64,000 nt of DNA from NCBI GenBank assembly GCA_963682025.1, contig OY821522.1:23126154-23190153 (forward strand), read 5' to 3'. A model generated the notes under the pieces. It had not been told where the DNA came from, ran no database searches, and worked only from the letters and a program-made list of their open reading frames with translations. Position 1 is the stretch's first letter. Each line of letters opens with the position of its first letter. This stretch comes from Cordilura impudica. Its lineage: Eukaryota > Arthropoda > Insecta > Diptera > Scathophagidae. A program made the position numbers and the translations under genes. Positions 9,778 through 21,036 of this stretch are shown piece by piece.

Positions 9778-12700
9778 TATACCCTCCACTCCAGTGTGCA
9801 GAGGGTATATATAAATTTGTCATTCCGTTTTTAATAATTAGAAAAAAAAATTGGAACCCCATAAAATATATATATTTGTGATCCTTATAACAACCGGAGT
9901 TGAGTTAGTGATGTCCGTCTGTCCGTCTGTGGAAATCACGATGATAGCATCAATTGGGCAGCTAGGGTGCTCGTTGACATAAAAAATGATTCACTAACAT
10001 CCTGAAAAGTTTGCTGTTTAAAATCGTCTAAATCAGTCGATTAAGGCCCGAGATTTTAATGAAGAACTAAAAAAAGTCTTGAAAAAATATAATTTTCCAT
10101 GTTGTTCTTGTCACGATCACGCCCTCAATACTGCAGCTACAGTGATAATTTTTAGTGAGAATGATTCAACAAGTTCATGGGAAGATTTCTGTTTCAAAAA
10201 TCATTAAAATCGGTGGAACAGGTCCAGGGAAATCTCTGAAAAATTAAAAAAAAAAAATGAAAAATATGATGTTTCTATATTGTTCTTGTTGTTATTCTAA
10301 ATGTTGTGTTGTTGTCATAGGTGGACTTGTTGTTTTTGTGGTCGTTGTGGTAATAATATAATAAAAACTAACCCTTTGTACATTTTTTTTATTAACTCTG
10401 GTAGAAAATTTTAAAAGTTTCCATTGTTTTGGCATCACTAAAAAAATTTGTTAGATCATTTCTGTTATTACCACGAGCCTGCCTGCAAAATTTTAGATCG
10501 AATGGGAAAGGGGTTAAAATCGATCCAAAATTTTTTCGACAAGCAGACACTACGAGTTAATGTATGTAAAGTGAGTAAAAATTCACCAGCATCTACAGCA
10601 AATAATGCTAAAATACCTAGTTGTTAATAAAAAAAAACAATGTAAATTTAGCAAAAAAAAATTTTATGTATAAATTTATTTAAAGAGAAAAACACAAAAA
10701 TAACGTTTGATGTTGTATTTTTTGTGTGTAATATTTACATATACATACATGAACATATTAAGTAACACAAATAATATACATATATTATATATATGTATAT
10801 CCATAACAACTGCATGTTAGAAATAAATCGGTATATTATTTTATTTACATAAAATACTGCAATATTTTGTTGTGGGGAAAATACATTTCTTTTGCATTAA
10901 CAGAGTGTCACTTCATTTTGCTCAGCGTGACTATGCCACAGTAGATGGCGCCACAATTTTTGTTTGTTCTAATTAGCTTTGCAATAGTTATTTCTATTTT
11001 AACATGAATGTTAATATTTTCAACTAGATATCATACAGAACAATGTTAAGAGTATACGCGGGCTGGTCTTTTATTTCATACGTTTTTTCATTATTCTTTT
11101 ACAAATATGAACTTAAGTTGAAATATTAACTTTTTGTTTTGTTTACAAAATAGAGTTACCGAGTTCATCAATGAGTTTTTTGCTTTCAAAACAGTTCTAC
11201 ATAGTTATATAGAATTATTATTCTGCTTTACCTACAAAATATCCGATTGCGATTACATCTAATTTCTAAAAATTGTTTATAATTACTAAAGCATTATTAT
11301 TCACATAAATACAAAATTGCACTTTTTAAATTTTCCATTCAAATTTAAGAAAATATCAATTCTAAAAACTAGAATTAAAAATTTCCAATTATAAATTACA
11401 ATTAATTGAATTTCAGAAAATCATATCAAAACGTCGGAAATTATAATTTTAAATTTAGAAGACATCAATTGCATCTTTAATATATAAATTTTATTCGTTA
11501 AACACAAATTGAAATTCCAAAAAATAAATACGTTTAAAAAATTTTTACATTTAAAAAAAATATTGACATTCAGGAGAAATTAATAGCTTTTCAGTACCGC
11601 GATTCAGTAACTTCTTTTAACGATAGTCGAGTCGTTAAAAAAAAGAAAATAGCAAAATTATCAGTAAAATTTTTAAACGATATTCGCTATTGTTAAAGTC
11701 AGCTGTTGTTGTTATCTAAACGACAACCATTTTTGTGTTGTTTATTCAATCGATAAAAACTTAAATTTTTAGGTTGAAATGTCGTCATACATAAATAAAA
11801 ATCATAAGATAGTGAAAGTATTTTGCTTTAACAAAAAAAACTTTTTTATATATATAAAAAAATTAAATAACATATTCAATTCATTATTTCATTTTCAAAT
11901 AAATACACAGAAATATTAGTAAAAAATAAAGATATTAAACATCAACATAAAATCATCCTGTCAAACACGAAGTAATTTGTTTTTTCTATTCTTCTTTGTG
12001 TTTTTCGCTTATTTTGACAGAGATGCCACTCGTTTACAATTTAAATAAATAGAAAAATAGATTTGTCGACTGTCGTTAAGATGTATGTACTTAGTGAATC
12101 ACTTAAGCCTTAGTGCAAACAACAATAGCTGTCGATATATTTTGCGATTGTCGGATCGTTGTAATTTACAGAATCACACTACAGAAAACATTAATTTAAA
12201 TTCAATGAATTTTAGAAAACGTCAAATGATATTTAAGAATTGCGAACATAAAAACTGTTACATAAATAAACGCAATTTGATGAGAATGTTACTTATATAG
12301 AAATTTTCATAATTTTTTTTGGATAAAAATTTGAAGTTTTTCAGAAAATAAAGATAACAAATTATTATATTTAAAATGTTTGGGACATTTGGTTTTTTGC
12401 GTTTGGCATCCCTAATTTGAATATTTATTATTATAAATTTATTCTCTATGGTTTCCAAATATGGCAATGTTTTAATAAAAAAGTTGAGATAGCTTTTTTT
12501 TTTGGTTATTATTTGTTACTCCATCCGACCTACATGACCGCAATGAAAAAATATTTCGCCAGTTAAAAGAAACTATACAGCCATCTCCAATTAGCACGAT
12601 TTAATGCATATAGCCACCCTACACAACCATTACCTTTGCAATGGAGGTTAGGGCGAGCTATTTAATTAGCAAAAACTAAATTAAAAGAGAAGTTATGTCA

Positions 12701-12951
12701 TATAACCGGAAACGCATGCATATAGGTATATAACCAAAATGCATGCCGATCAGCAACGACGATGACCAAAAAACAAACACCGAAATAAATCCGAAATAAT
12801 AGAAAAGACTAAAACCAACCCAAAGAATTTGCTGAATTTTGGTATTAAGTTTAACAAATTGTTTACTTTTTCATTTACATTTATTACCAAGACTCAACCG
12901 AGGTGGAGGGTATCAAAGATTCGGCACAGCCGAATTTAACACTCTTACCTG
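9778..12951 (+). mobile_element. Helentron-like non-coding element, or two elements sharing these ends
   Basis: The left end is a hairpin, TATACCCTC...GAGGGTATA (9778-9812), followed by a GTCCGTCTGTCCGTCTG stretch (9915-9932) common to such fly repeats. The right end has GGAGGGTATC, then a hairpin ATTCGGCACAGCCGAAT (12919-12935) and CTTACCTG at 12944-12951, matching the hairpin plus CTTACTTG end of the shorter elements at 37651, 50851 and 53515. The 3.2-kb interior is AT-rich and I find no protein-coding gene in it; short frames (for example 12085-12300) look accidental. It may contain nested insertions that I cannot resolve. Confidence 0.5.
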
Positions 12952-13068
12952 TTTTTATTTGTGTTGCGCTACGTTTCGACACTTGGTTTGTGTCCTCTTC
13001 GGGCGACTTTTTTAATTAGTATTAAACAAAACAATATTTTTAACAGTAGTACAACAATAATTTAATGT
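12952..13068 (-). mobile_element. 3' terminal part of a Penelope-like element
   Basis: This short piece is separated from the rest of the Penelope-like element (18616-20491, minus) only by the hAT insertion, whose 8-bp target duplication is intact. On the minus strand it contains CCGAAGAGGACAC, a 7-base loop, GTGTCGAAACG, which matches a hammerhead-ribozyme core apart from one base. Such motifs are known in Penelope-like elements. Confidence 0.6.
12970..13005 (-). ncRNA. Hammerhead-like motif at Penelope-like element end
   Basis: On the minus strand: CCGAAGA (hammerhead CUGANGA with U changed to C), a stem GACAC/GTGTC with an AAACCAA loop, then GAAAC. Stems I and III and the cleavage site cannot be placed with confidence, so this copy is probably inactive or only a relic. 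Confidence 0.35.
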
Positions 13069-13671
13069 ATAATTATCAGGGTTTCGAACCGAACCCGGAA
13101 CCCGTTCCGGTTCAAGCTTTTTTAAAAAAATTGTGAACCCTGAACCTAAACCCGTTCCTGTCTGAAAATGGGTTCAGGTTCAATATTTGATTTTTTTTTC
13201 AGCGAAAAAAAAATATTGCAGTTTCTCTTTCTCGATATTTCATTTTATTATTCGCTAAAAATTTTTTTTGTCCATTAACATAACGTGAGAAAATTCTAAT
13301 TCATGAATGAACAAGATAATGTTTGTTTTCTTTGTTTTCTCTAGTAATTTTTATTTTTGTATTTCTCCATTTTAATTTCATTTGGTTTTTAGTTTTCTTA
13401 AGATATGCAAACAAAATTTTTTAATAAGTAATATATGTACTTAAATATTTTCATAAGTAAACAGGTACGTAAAATGTAGTTTTTTAATTAGTGTGTAATA
13501 ATTATTTTTTTTTTTAATAGGGTAGTGTATAATAATTAGTTACAGGTTAAACATTTACGATAATTATAAATTAACAGCTTTTAAGTGTGTGATTTTTTAT
13601 TGAGGTACCCAATTTTAATTATTTTAAATTAGTCTTAGTTTTATTTCTGTTTTTATTTACCCTATAGATGT

Positions 13672-14450
13672 CGGAAAATCCTGTTCTATGATTCTACCAC
13701 AGATAAGTCTACATGTAAAAAATGCTCGTTTGTTATGAAAGGTAAACATTCTGCTAATTTGGGTCGACGAATATTCAACCGTCAACGTCAGAAAGTTTTA
13801 AAAAACATGAAATGCAGGATAATAATTCAACTTCCCTGGAAAATTATTTTGGAGTAATCAAAATTAATATGACAGCAAAATGTTTCACGGAAGCTTGCGT
13901 TAAATTAGTTACAATTAATGGTCGCTCGTTTACCATTTTTAAAGATTCAGGGATGCGTGATATTATAGAACTTATAATGAAATCACTACACCCTACTGTA
14001 AATTCAGAAAATATTAAGGATTTAATAAATGATAAGGCAAATAGTGAAAAATATTATTAAAGGTGAAATTCGAAAAAAATTTATATCTCTAAAAATTGTT
14101 TCAGCATGGCTTGGTAGAAGCGTAATTGGAATAAATGCTCTGTATATTTGTAATGGAAAAATTTATTTAAGAACAATAGCAATGTACGAGGTTGATGATC
14201 GACAAACAGCTAATTATATAAAAAAATTTCATAATTGAAGTGATCCAATCTTATGACATAAATATAAATCAAGTTTACTCAGTTACGTCTGATAATGGTA
14301 GAAACATGCTAAAAGCTGCAGAATTGCTACGAAATGAATTTGAAGTTTCTGACCTTGAAGAAGTAGAAGAAGAAAATTAAATAAACGAATTAATAACTGA
14401 AAACAATGAAGATGTAGGACTAGAAATGTTATCCAATATACACACTGCTC
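13672..14450 (+). pseudogene. hAT transposase, N-terminal part (BED finger to first catalytic region)
   Basis: A BED-type zinc finger is readable at 13690-13790 (STCKKCSFVMKGKHSANLGR). After frame breaks come the segments at 13812-14060 (NSTSLENYFGVIKINMTAKC), 14029-14238 (VSAWLGRSVIGINALY) and 14240-14450 (YSVTSDNGRNMLKAAELL), the last resembling the second aspartate region of hAT transposases (SDNGRNM). At least three frame changes and a stop before the insertion show it is dead. The sequence continues after the foreign insert at 17425. Confidence 0.8.
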
Positions 14451-14905
14451 ATTAGGGCGGGTCGATTTAAAAATCGCCCATTGCTCAGTGAAAATCGTAT
14501 TCTAGGGATCAAAATAAGAAACTTTGCCGAAGGAACCATACCTCAAAAACGAATTCTGATATCCCAACTTTTGACCTGTCTGTCTGTCTGTCTCACTTTG
14601 ACCCATTTAGAGTGCCCCAATCGAGTCCAAATGTATGATTGACCCCCATAACTTTGGAGGGCCGACTCACCCATGCCAGTGGCATACCCCCTGGAACTCC
14701 CCTGTGGGGTTCCCCATATAAACATTTAAAAAAAATCACCATTTTTGGCACTTTTTTTTCTTTATTTTTATTTATTTATTTATAATAATATTATTTTTTT
14801 ATTTATAATAATATCTATTTTTTCTCTTAAGAAATTAATTTAGTCAGGACATATGTAAATGAAAAAATTAACTAAAGTTAGTTATAGAAAAGAAACTAAA
14901 AAAAA

Positions 14906-17089
14906 TTATTGTTTGAAGTCTTTTTTACTTTCAAGTCTGGGCAATTTCGCACGGCTCTCTAATGTCGTCGCCATAACAGCCTCTTCATTTTCCGGTATAA
15001 CCCGCTTGGAAACGCTAGCTAGCAATTGAACATGTCGTTCCGTTCCTTGTATGTGTGATGGATTTTTTGGATCATTAAACGGTGGATCATCTTGATTTAA
15101 ATATTCTTTCAATGTATCGTACGGAATGCTTCGTGAATGCTGGTTCAAATACGTTATTTATGTCATTCATATTGATCATTTCCATGTAACTTGTGCAATT
15201 AAAGTTTATATCTGGTTTTTTATAAGCTCTAAGTTGCGTTGGGTCATCAACATCGGTTCGATAGCGTAGAATTTTCTTGATAGCACAGTCGCGCTTTTCT
15301 TTGCTATCATCAAACAACATTGATAACAAGGTATTTTCCGAATGCGCATAATATGAATTATCTTTAATTACTTAATTGACAATTTTGCGTAAACGAGGTT
15401 CTAGAAATCGTGACCAACCAATGAACTTGAAAAATAATGCACTGCCGTACACGACAGAGCTGTAATACTTGATATTGAAGTACATTGGAACATAACATAT
15501 AATTATAAATTGAACCAGAATTCTTTAAAGTTTCATCCAGATTTTCCGTTGTCACATATAATCGTAATAATTTAGCGGCCTTGGTGAGCCACCGTGAATG
15601 TACAATTTTCACTGGTTTGATGTTAGCCAGATCCACCGAAACCACGCCGCTAGAAATTGCATGGGCCATGTCGTATAAGTACTTCGAATCGGTGGAAAAT
15701 TCATTTTTTTCTGGAGCAGGGGGCATATTTTGCAACTCAATTTTCTGGAAGCCGTCCACCACCTGAAAATATATAATAATAAAATAATTAATAATGGTTG
15801 ACAATTATAATAAATGAGTGATAGCAATAACTTACCGGAAGAGTTTCACAAGTTTCGATTTGACGGCTCAGTTTTCCGGTTGCCGATCTCGGTCCAGTGC
15901 TGGTTGATTTATCCAAAGCTTCAAACAAATGCCGAAACGGAAGTTCGTTGAAGTGTAGAAGGCAAACGAACTAATGCAATGGTGCAATTCCGCCGTGTGG
16001 GCCAGTGTTTATTGGCTCACCGTCAGTGCATATTCCAATTAATGCATCCAGTGATATATTTTTATCGTTGAAAAAATTCATGTTCCAATCTTACGTAACC
16101 AATCAATTCAGAATTGGGTTCTCTCAAAATAACAAGGTGAGGTTCTTTTACCATCCTAGTATGATACTTCTCATCAATCTTATCTATCGTTAAAGTATCA
16201 TCTTTTCTGCCATCGAATGAAAACGCTAACAAATTTGTATCATCTAACCGTTTGCGAAGCACTTCTTGTCTGCATTTCTCTTTTTCTCTGCGAACTTTCG
16301 ATTTATCCATGATGAGAGGTTTCCCATGCCTATCTCTAATTTTAAAATCTTGAAAAAGAGTGGTTCCCAATGCTGATGCTACTCTATCAGGCACACCAAA
16401 TCTGTCACATACCAAGGCAAAGTTAAAACAATCGTATCTCTCTGTGTATTGTGAACTTGTGTTTCTATCCATATCTTCTTGAACCGGTGGCGGTGCGTAT
16501 GTTGAATCATCGGGATCTTGGTATGTTGGCATTGATGACATACACGTTGCTCCTTGCTCTTCAATTTCCATCACAAATGCATCCATTGTTAGTCTTCTCT
16601 GATTATGTTGATCGTGCATAAACTCTTTGAGGCGTTCGGGAACCAAGCCGCATTCACATGGAGCTGCCTTCAAATCGCATTTACATGTTCCAATGTAAAA
16701 AATTGTTTCCAGAGATTTTACATACTCTGTGTACTGTTGGGTTTTGTTTCTTCTCTTGATTTGGTCTTGATATTTGTCAAGCAATCTATTCAATTTATTA
16801 CATACACTTTTTTTCAGCATTATTTCCATACCAAGTTTTTCCCAAATTCCAATCAACTTATCTGGTACTTGAATAGTGAATGATTTATAGAAAACTTTTT
16901 TTGTTCTGTTTTAGCACGTTCGCTTAAGTAAAAATAATATCTCAAGATATCCAGATGGGTTGGTAAATTAAAATCAGTCAAATCAGTAGACACTCCAAAA
17001 ACAGTAACATCATGCTTGGGTATATGACTCATTGGGTTTTCGATAGTTGTTGTTGCTTCATCTTGCGGTGTAGAGGATGGTGGATTCAT
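14906..17089 (-). pseudogene. Uncharacterised arthropod multicopy gene, possible DDE-type transposase, with one intron
   Basis: Read right to left, a gene of about 640 codons: N-terminus MNPPSSTPQDEATTT (17089), then LIGIWEKLGMEIMLKKSV, a cysteine-rich CKCDLKAAPCECG, LLAFSFDGRKDDTLT, LIGICTDGEPINTGP, FNELPFRHLFEALDKS, a phase-0 intron, VHSRWLTKAAKLLRLYV, and a C-terminus with ENTLLSMLFDDSKEKRD and FNCTSYMEMINMND. Such proteins are repeated in many arthropod genomes but I know no assigned function. The FDGRKD and CTDG motifs look like the two aspartates of an RNase H-like transposase; no glutamate can be assigned. Frameshifts (near 16890 in an A run, about 16065, 15520, 15140) and a stop (near 15965) mark it as a pseudogene. 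Confidence 0.6.
15763..15835 (-). other. 73-bp intron in the uncharacterised gene
   Basis: On the minus strand the exon ends CTTCCG, then GTAAGTTATTGC at 15835, and the intron ends TATATATTTTCAG at 15763 before GTGGTGGACGGC. Both splice sites are canonical, the reading frame continues in phase 0, and the length is typical of short dipteran introns. Confidence 0.75.
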
Positions 17090-17424
17090 TGTAAACTTTT
17101 TGATTTGGAATGGTCACTTCACTTATTATTTTTTTTAAATATTTTTTTATCTGAAATTAGCACTTCACACTTTGAGTTCTTCACAACGACTTAATGCATT
17201 CACAAAAACTGTTGCGTTATATATGGTATACGAGACGAGGTAATAAGAATGAAATGGTAATTTCCATTCTACCTGTTGTGTCTTTTGGTGGCTTAAAAAC
17301 CCACACAAGCGATTTTACGACCTGCAATTGTGTCACAGTGATACGTTCATTTTTTAAAAGGGTTGAATAAAAAACCCACACAACTAAGTTTACGACATGC
17401 AAATGCATCACAGTGATGCCTTGG

Positions 17425-18427
17425 TTTTAAAAGGCCTAATTGGCAGTTTATGATACTATAAATTCAGTTAAACAAAAGATTGATAAATGCAGAAAAATTT
17501 ATAAAAAGTTGAGGGTGCCTAGTAGAGCCTCTTTAGCAAAAAAATTAGGAATAAAAAAAGCAATTCTTGATCGTCCAACTCGGTGGAATTCTACTTTTGA
17601 TATGCTCCATCGCTTGTTAGATTTCAAAACGTTTTGCTCAGATGTAATAGATCCTGAACTAAGTATGGATGATAAAATTTGGGATTTTGTTTCAGATTTC
17701 TTTAAGAATTTTGAGCCAGTTAAAAAGTTAACATTAAAATTACAAAATGAACAGATGAATTTAGGAGATTTTTATGGTTGAAATTTAAATTAGATTTAGC
17801 TGACTTGTACTCGCATATCCTTAAACGTGAAAACTATTTTATTGAAAATGAACTTTTAAATGCTGCCGTGTATTTGGATCCTAGATTTCGACTAATGTTA
17901 AGTAATGAAAATACTGCCAAAGCTCAAAACCAAATTTTAACAACAATAAAAAACTTAAAAAATTTACATCTACATATGGAAAAGCAAACACAAAGTAGCA
18001 CAGAAACAACGAATGCTGACGCAACTAACTTAATATCTAGTTCTTCGGATGAGGAAGACAGCCTGGAAGAATTGTTAAAGAATAAGGAAAAAAAAGTCAA
18101 TTGCAGATCCTGCATTAAAAACAAAAAATAGTAACAATAAATGCACTGTTGATATTTCGATTAAAAATGAATTCGAAGTTTATGAAGCCTATCCCAGGAT
18201 TTCTAAAGGAAACAATATCTTAGAATTTTGGGCACAAAAAACTTGAAATTCCGCTACTTTATGAGGCCGCTCAAGTCGTATTAGGTATCCCTGCAAAACA
18301 AGTCAGTGTTGAGCGAGCTTTTTCGGCACTGAAATTTGTTTTATCGCCACAAAGGGTGCATTTGACTGAAGAATCATTAAGAAATATTTTATTTGTTAGA
18401 TTAAATGAAAATTTTTTCGAAAAATAA
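17425..18427 (+). pseudogene. hAT transposase, C-terminal part
   Basis: Continues the transposase after the insert: LAVYDTINSVKQKIDKC, then LDRPTRWNSTFDMLHRLL (a strongly conserved hAT motif), a frame break at 17780, NAAVYLDPRFRLML, an acidic serine-rich linker, and after a second break near 18245 the dimerisation domain with SVERAFSALKFVLSPQR and LRNILFVRLNENF. The order is that of Ac/hobo-type transposases. Broken by frameshifts. Confidence 0.85.
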
Positions 18428-18719
18428 ATAACTAATAATAATATTTTTTTAATTTAACAGAAGCATTACAAGATGACATTAATCACTAAAAATTCGATTT
18501 TTTTTGGTAAGCTTTTTGAACCCGAACCCGAACCTGAACCTACCAAATTAAAATTTGCTGAACCCGTACCCGTACCGAACCCGAAATTTTCGGGGTTCGA
18601 AACCCTGATAATTATAATACAAATTATAAATACCTTATGTATATTATTTCTGTTTCTAACAGTCAGTGTTTTTTCCTCATAATCTTTTTGGTTTGTTTTT
18701 CAAAATTATGTTATAAGTG

Positions 18720-19020
18720 TTACTTATTTTGTCACGTCTTCTTTTTTGTTAACTGCCTTTTCTGTATTTTTCTTGATATGTAAACTTTCCAGTGTCAGTC
18801 TTTTGTTTGTTTTTGTCTCTTTTTCTAAAATTTTTATATTGTCAAAATCAAAACAGTGGTTTTTATCTGCAGCGTGTTGTGCCAAAGCAGTTGTTACTGT
18901 TTTCAACTCTATTGATCGTTTGTGTTCTTTTATTCTAATTTCTAGTTGTTTTTTTGTTTGTCATATATATATTTTATTGCACTGTTGTTCGTTGTTGCCA
19001 TTAAATTGTAATTGGTAAAC
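18720..19020 (-). pseudogene. GIY-YIG endonuclease domain of the Penelope-like element
   Basis: On the minus strand: VVYQLQFNGNNEQQCNKIYI, a TGA, QT-K-QLEIRIKEHKRSI, then VTTALAQHAADKNHCFDFDN and KRLTLESLHI. The spacing VYQ..C..C.KIYIGQT..L..R..EH is that of the GIY-YIG nuclease found downstream of the reverse transcriptase in Penelope-like elements. The glycine codon of the YIG-equivalent has become a stop (GGA to TGA, inferred), so the domain cannot be made intact. Confidence 0.75.
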
Positions 19021-19393
19021 TACACTATGTTGTTTTTGTATATTGGTTTTTGTTTTTTGTGTGTTGAAGAGTCTGTTGAGAGTTTGGTTTGGTCTGGATG
19101 CTATTGTTATTAAATCTCTGTTGATAATATTTTTCATATTTTTTCCGTTGGTTAGTGTTGGTATGTATGGTATGCTGGCGAAAATTATTTTTGGTGTATC
19201 AGCTGTGGTAGTTGTTTTTTGTCTGTTTGTGTATTTTTTCTTTTGTTTTTGTTTTCTTGTAATACTAATCTTATCATATGGTTGATGTATTTATAAGGGT
19301 AATTGTTTTCAGTTAGTGTTTTGGTTAGTTTTTTGATGTTATTGTGTTGGAACATTATATCACTAATATCTATGGCTTTTTTAATTATCTTTT

Positions 19394-20491
19394 TTACTGT
19401 GTTTTTCTTTTTTTCTTTTGTATTGGGTCGTGATTTGAGTAATAGTTTATGATACGTCCCGAGGATGTATTTTTGGTGTACCAGTTTATTGCGAGTTTGT
19501 TATCTATTTTATGAATTATTGTGTCTAGAAAGTTTATTCTATTATGTTTTTCTTCTTCTATTGTCAATTTTAGTTTGTTGTGGTAGTAGTTAAATTCATT
19601 TAATATATTAGATTTGTCTTTTTGTTTTATTATTGCGAAAAAATCGTCAACGTATTTTGTTATATATTTGATGTGTATGTTTTGTGTTTTTAAATTATTT
19701 AATGTGTATTCCATTTGATCATCGAGTACGATCCCTGCAATGATTGGGGATAGTGGATTGCCCATTGGCATCCCATAGTTTTGCATATATATTTTATTAT
19801 TGAATTTGAAATAGTTGTTATCTTTCAAACAGAATTCCAGTAATTTGATAAATTGATTTTTTGAAATGGCTGTATGTGCTTTGATTTTGTCCCATTTTTT
19901 TATGATTATTTTTATGGCTAAATGGATTGGGATATTGGTAAAAAGCGATACAACATCCAGAGATATTATTATATAGTCTCCTTCTATATTTATATGTTGT
20001 ATTTTTTCCTTTAGTTGGTACGCGTTTTTTATGTTGTAATTTGTTTGTAGTATATTATTTAGTATTTGTCCTATATATTTGGAGAGATTGTATGCCGATA
20101 GTTCGTAGGATGCTGATATCGGTTTCAATGGTATGTTGGTTTTATGGATTTTTGGTTGACCATATAGTTGTGGAGCGTTAGCAGCATTGCACCTTAGGTT
20201 CGTCTTAGTGTACATATCAATATATTTATTGTTGTAAAGCTCATTTATTATGTTATTGTTATTCTTTATAAGTTTATCCGTGGGATCTGTTCGGATAGTT
20301 TTATATGTTGTTTTGTCATCTAGCAATTGATTCATTTTGTTTATATATTCATTTTTATATATTATTACCGTTTTATTGCCTTTGTCTGCTTTTGTTATAA
20401 TTATTTCGTTTTTGTGTCTTTTTAAAATATTAAGTGTATCTTCGTAAGTTTTTAGTATATATCGATCTATTTGTTTGATATTGAAGTACAA
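19394..20491 (-). pseudogene. Penelope-like element reverse transcriptase
   Basis: An open frame of 365 codons with the reverse transcriptase motifs in order: TKADKGNKTVII (about residue 33), LYGQPKIHKTNIPLKPISA (108-126), ISLDVVSLFTNIPI (175), YGMPMGNPLSPIIAGIV (234), YITKYVDDFFAI (273, the YVDD catalytic motif) and NFLDTIIHK (325). These are characteristic of Penelope-like retroelements rather than LTR or LINE enzymes. The N-terminal part of the protein is missing right of 20491, so the element is 5'-truncated; stops between 19394 and 19020 separate it from its nuclease domain. Confidence 0.85.
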
Positions 20492-20696
20492 TCAATTGAG
20501 CGTATAGCATTGCACCCAAGAAATAAAATTAGATATAAGTTTTGAATTTTCCAAAATTTAAATGAATGGATTGTATAAATTACTTATTGTTGAATGAATT
20601 AATACGCACTCTTCTAAAGGGAGAGCGTGTTATATGTTCGCATAATGTGAATAAAAAATAGGTTTGTGTTAGTAAATAGCAATAAGTAAAGCTTTA

Positions 20697-20813
20697 GGGC
20701 CGTATGCAAAAAATTAAAGTGTACTTCAAGTAGACTTTATCAGCAATTTTGTATGAAAAAAAACATACAATAAAGTCCACTTGAAGTACACTTTAATTTT
20801 TTGGATACGGCCC
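20697..20813. mobile_element. 117-bp MITE with TTA target duplication
   Basis: Nearly its whole length is an inverted repeat: GGGCCGTATGCAAAAAATTA at the left and TAATTTTTTGGATACGGCCC at the right, including the matching AAAGTGTACTTCAAGT / ACTTGAAGTACACTTT arms. It is flanked by TTA at 20694-20696 and 20814-20816. A 3-bp TTA duplication and GGGCC ends suggest the PIF/Harbinger group. Confidence 0.85.
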
Positions 20814-20910
20814 TTAGAGTTTTGTTTAACCACTACATATATCAGAAGCTTACACAAAAAAAACACAATATTTTGAAATAATAAAATTATTCCTACATGA
20901 AAACTTAATT

Positions 20911-21036
20911 TAGGTTTCTGAATATGAATAGTAATAGTCAGCGGACGATTCAAAACTGCACGAAAACTGCATTTAGGTATGTGAACATGAATATTAATAG
21001 CCAGAGGGCGATTCAAACTATATGAAAACTGTATAA
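20911..21036. repeat. 63-bp tandem repeat, two copies and partial flanks
   Basis: Copies start at 20911 and 20974 (TAGGTTTCTGAATATGAATA and TAGGTATGTGAACATGAATA) and each ends with GATTCAAA..GAAAACTG. A partial copy lies at 20891-20910. Confidence 0.7.

Larger units (their letters stand above)
14451..17424 (-). mobile_element. Element nested in the hAT transposon, carrying an uncharacterised spliced gene
   Basis: The hAT reading stops at CACACTGCTCAT (14440-14451) and resumes at TTGGCAGTTTATGATAC (17425), so nearly 3 kb has been inserted. The left end starts TAGGGCGGGTCGATTT and folds into a hairpin (14458-14478); the right end, read inward on the minus strand, starts TAGGCCTTTTAAAACC. Only TAGG is clearly shared, so the terminal repeats are short or decayed. 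The right side carries two copies of a 75-bp repeat (about 17296-17420, with AAAACCCACACAA). Left of the gene is a (TGTC)n tract (14576-14592). Superfamily unknown to me. Confidence 0.6.
13077..18607 (+). mobile_element. hAT transposon with 8-bp target duplication, interrupted
   Basis: Terminal inverted repeats begin CAGGGTTTCGAACC at both ends. The flanks are ATAATTAT at 13069-13076 and 18608-18615, a perfect 8-bp target duplication, the hallmark of hAT elements. The subterminal DNA holds many GAACCC/GGTTC repeats on both sides (13090-13175 and 18515-18595). It is inserted in a Penelope-like element and is itself split by a foreign element at about 14451-17424. Confidence 0.9.

Noticed and set aside
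18473..18682. Frame with an EPEPEPEP run near the hAT right end
   Set aside because: It is a translation of the subterminal GAACCC repeats, beyond the transposase stop.
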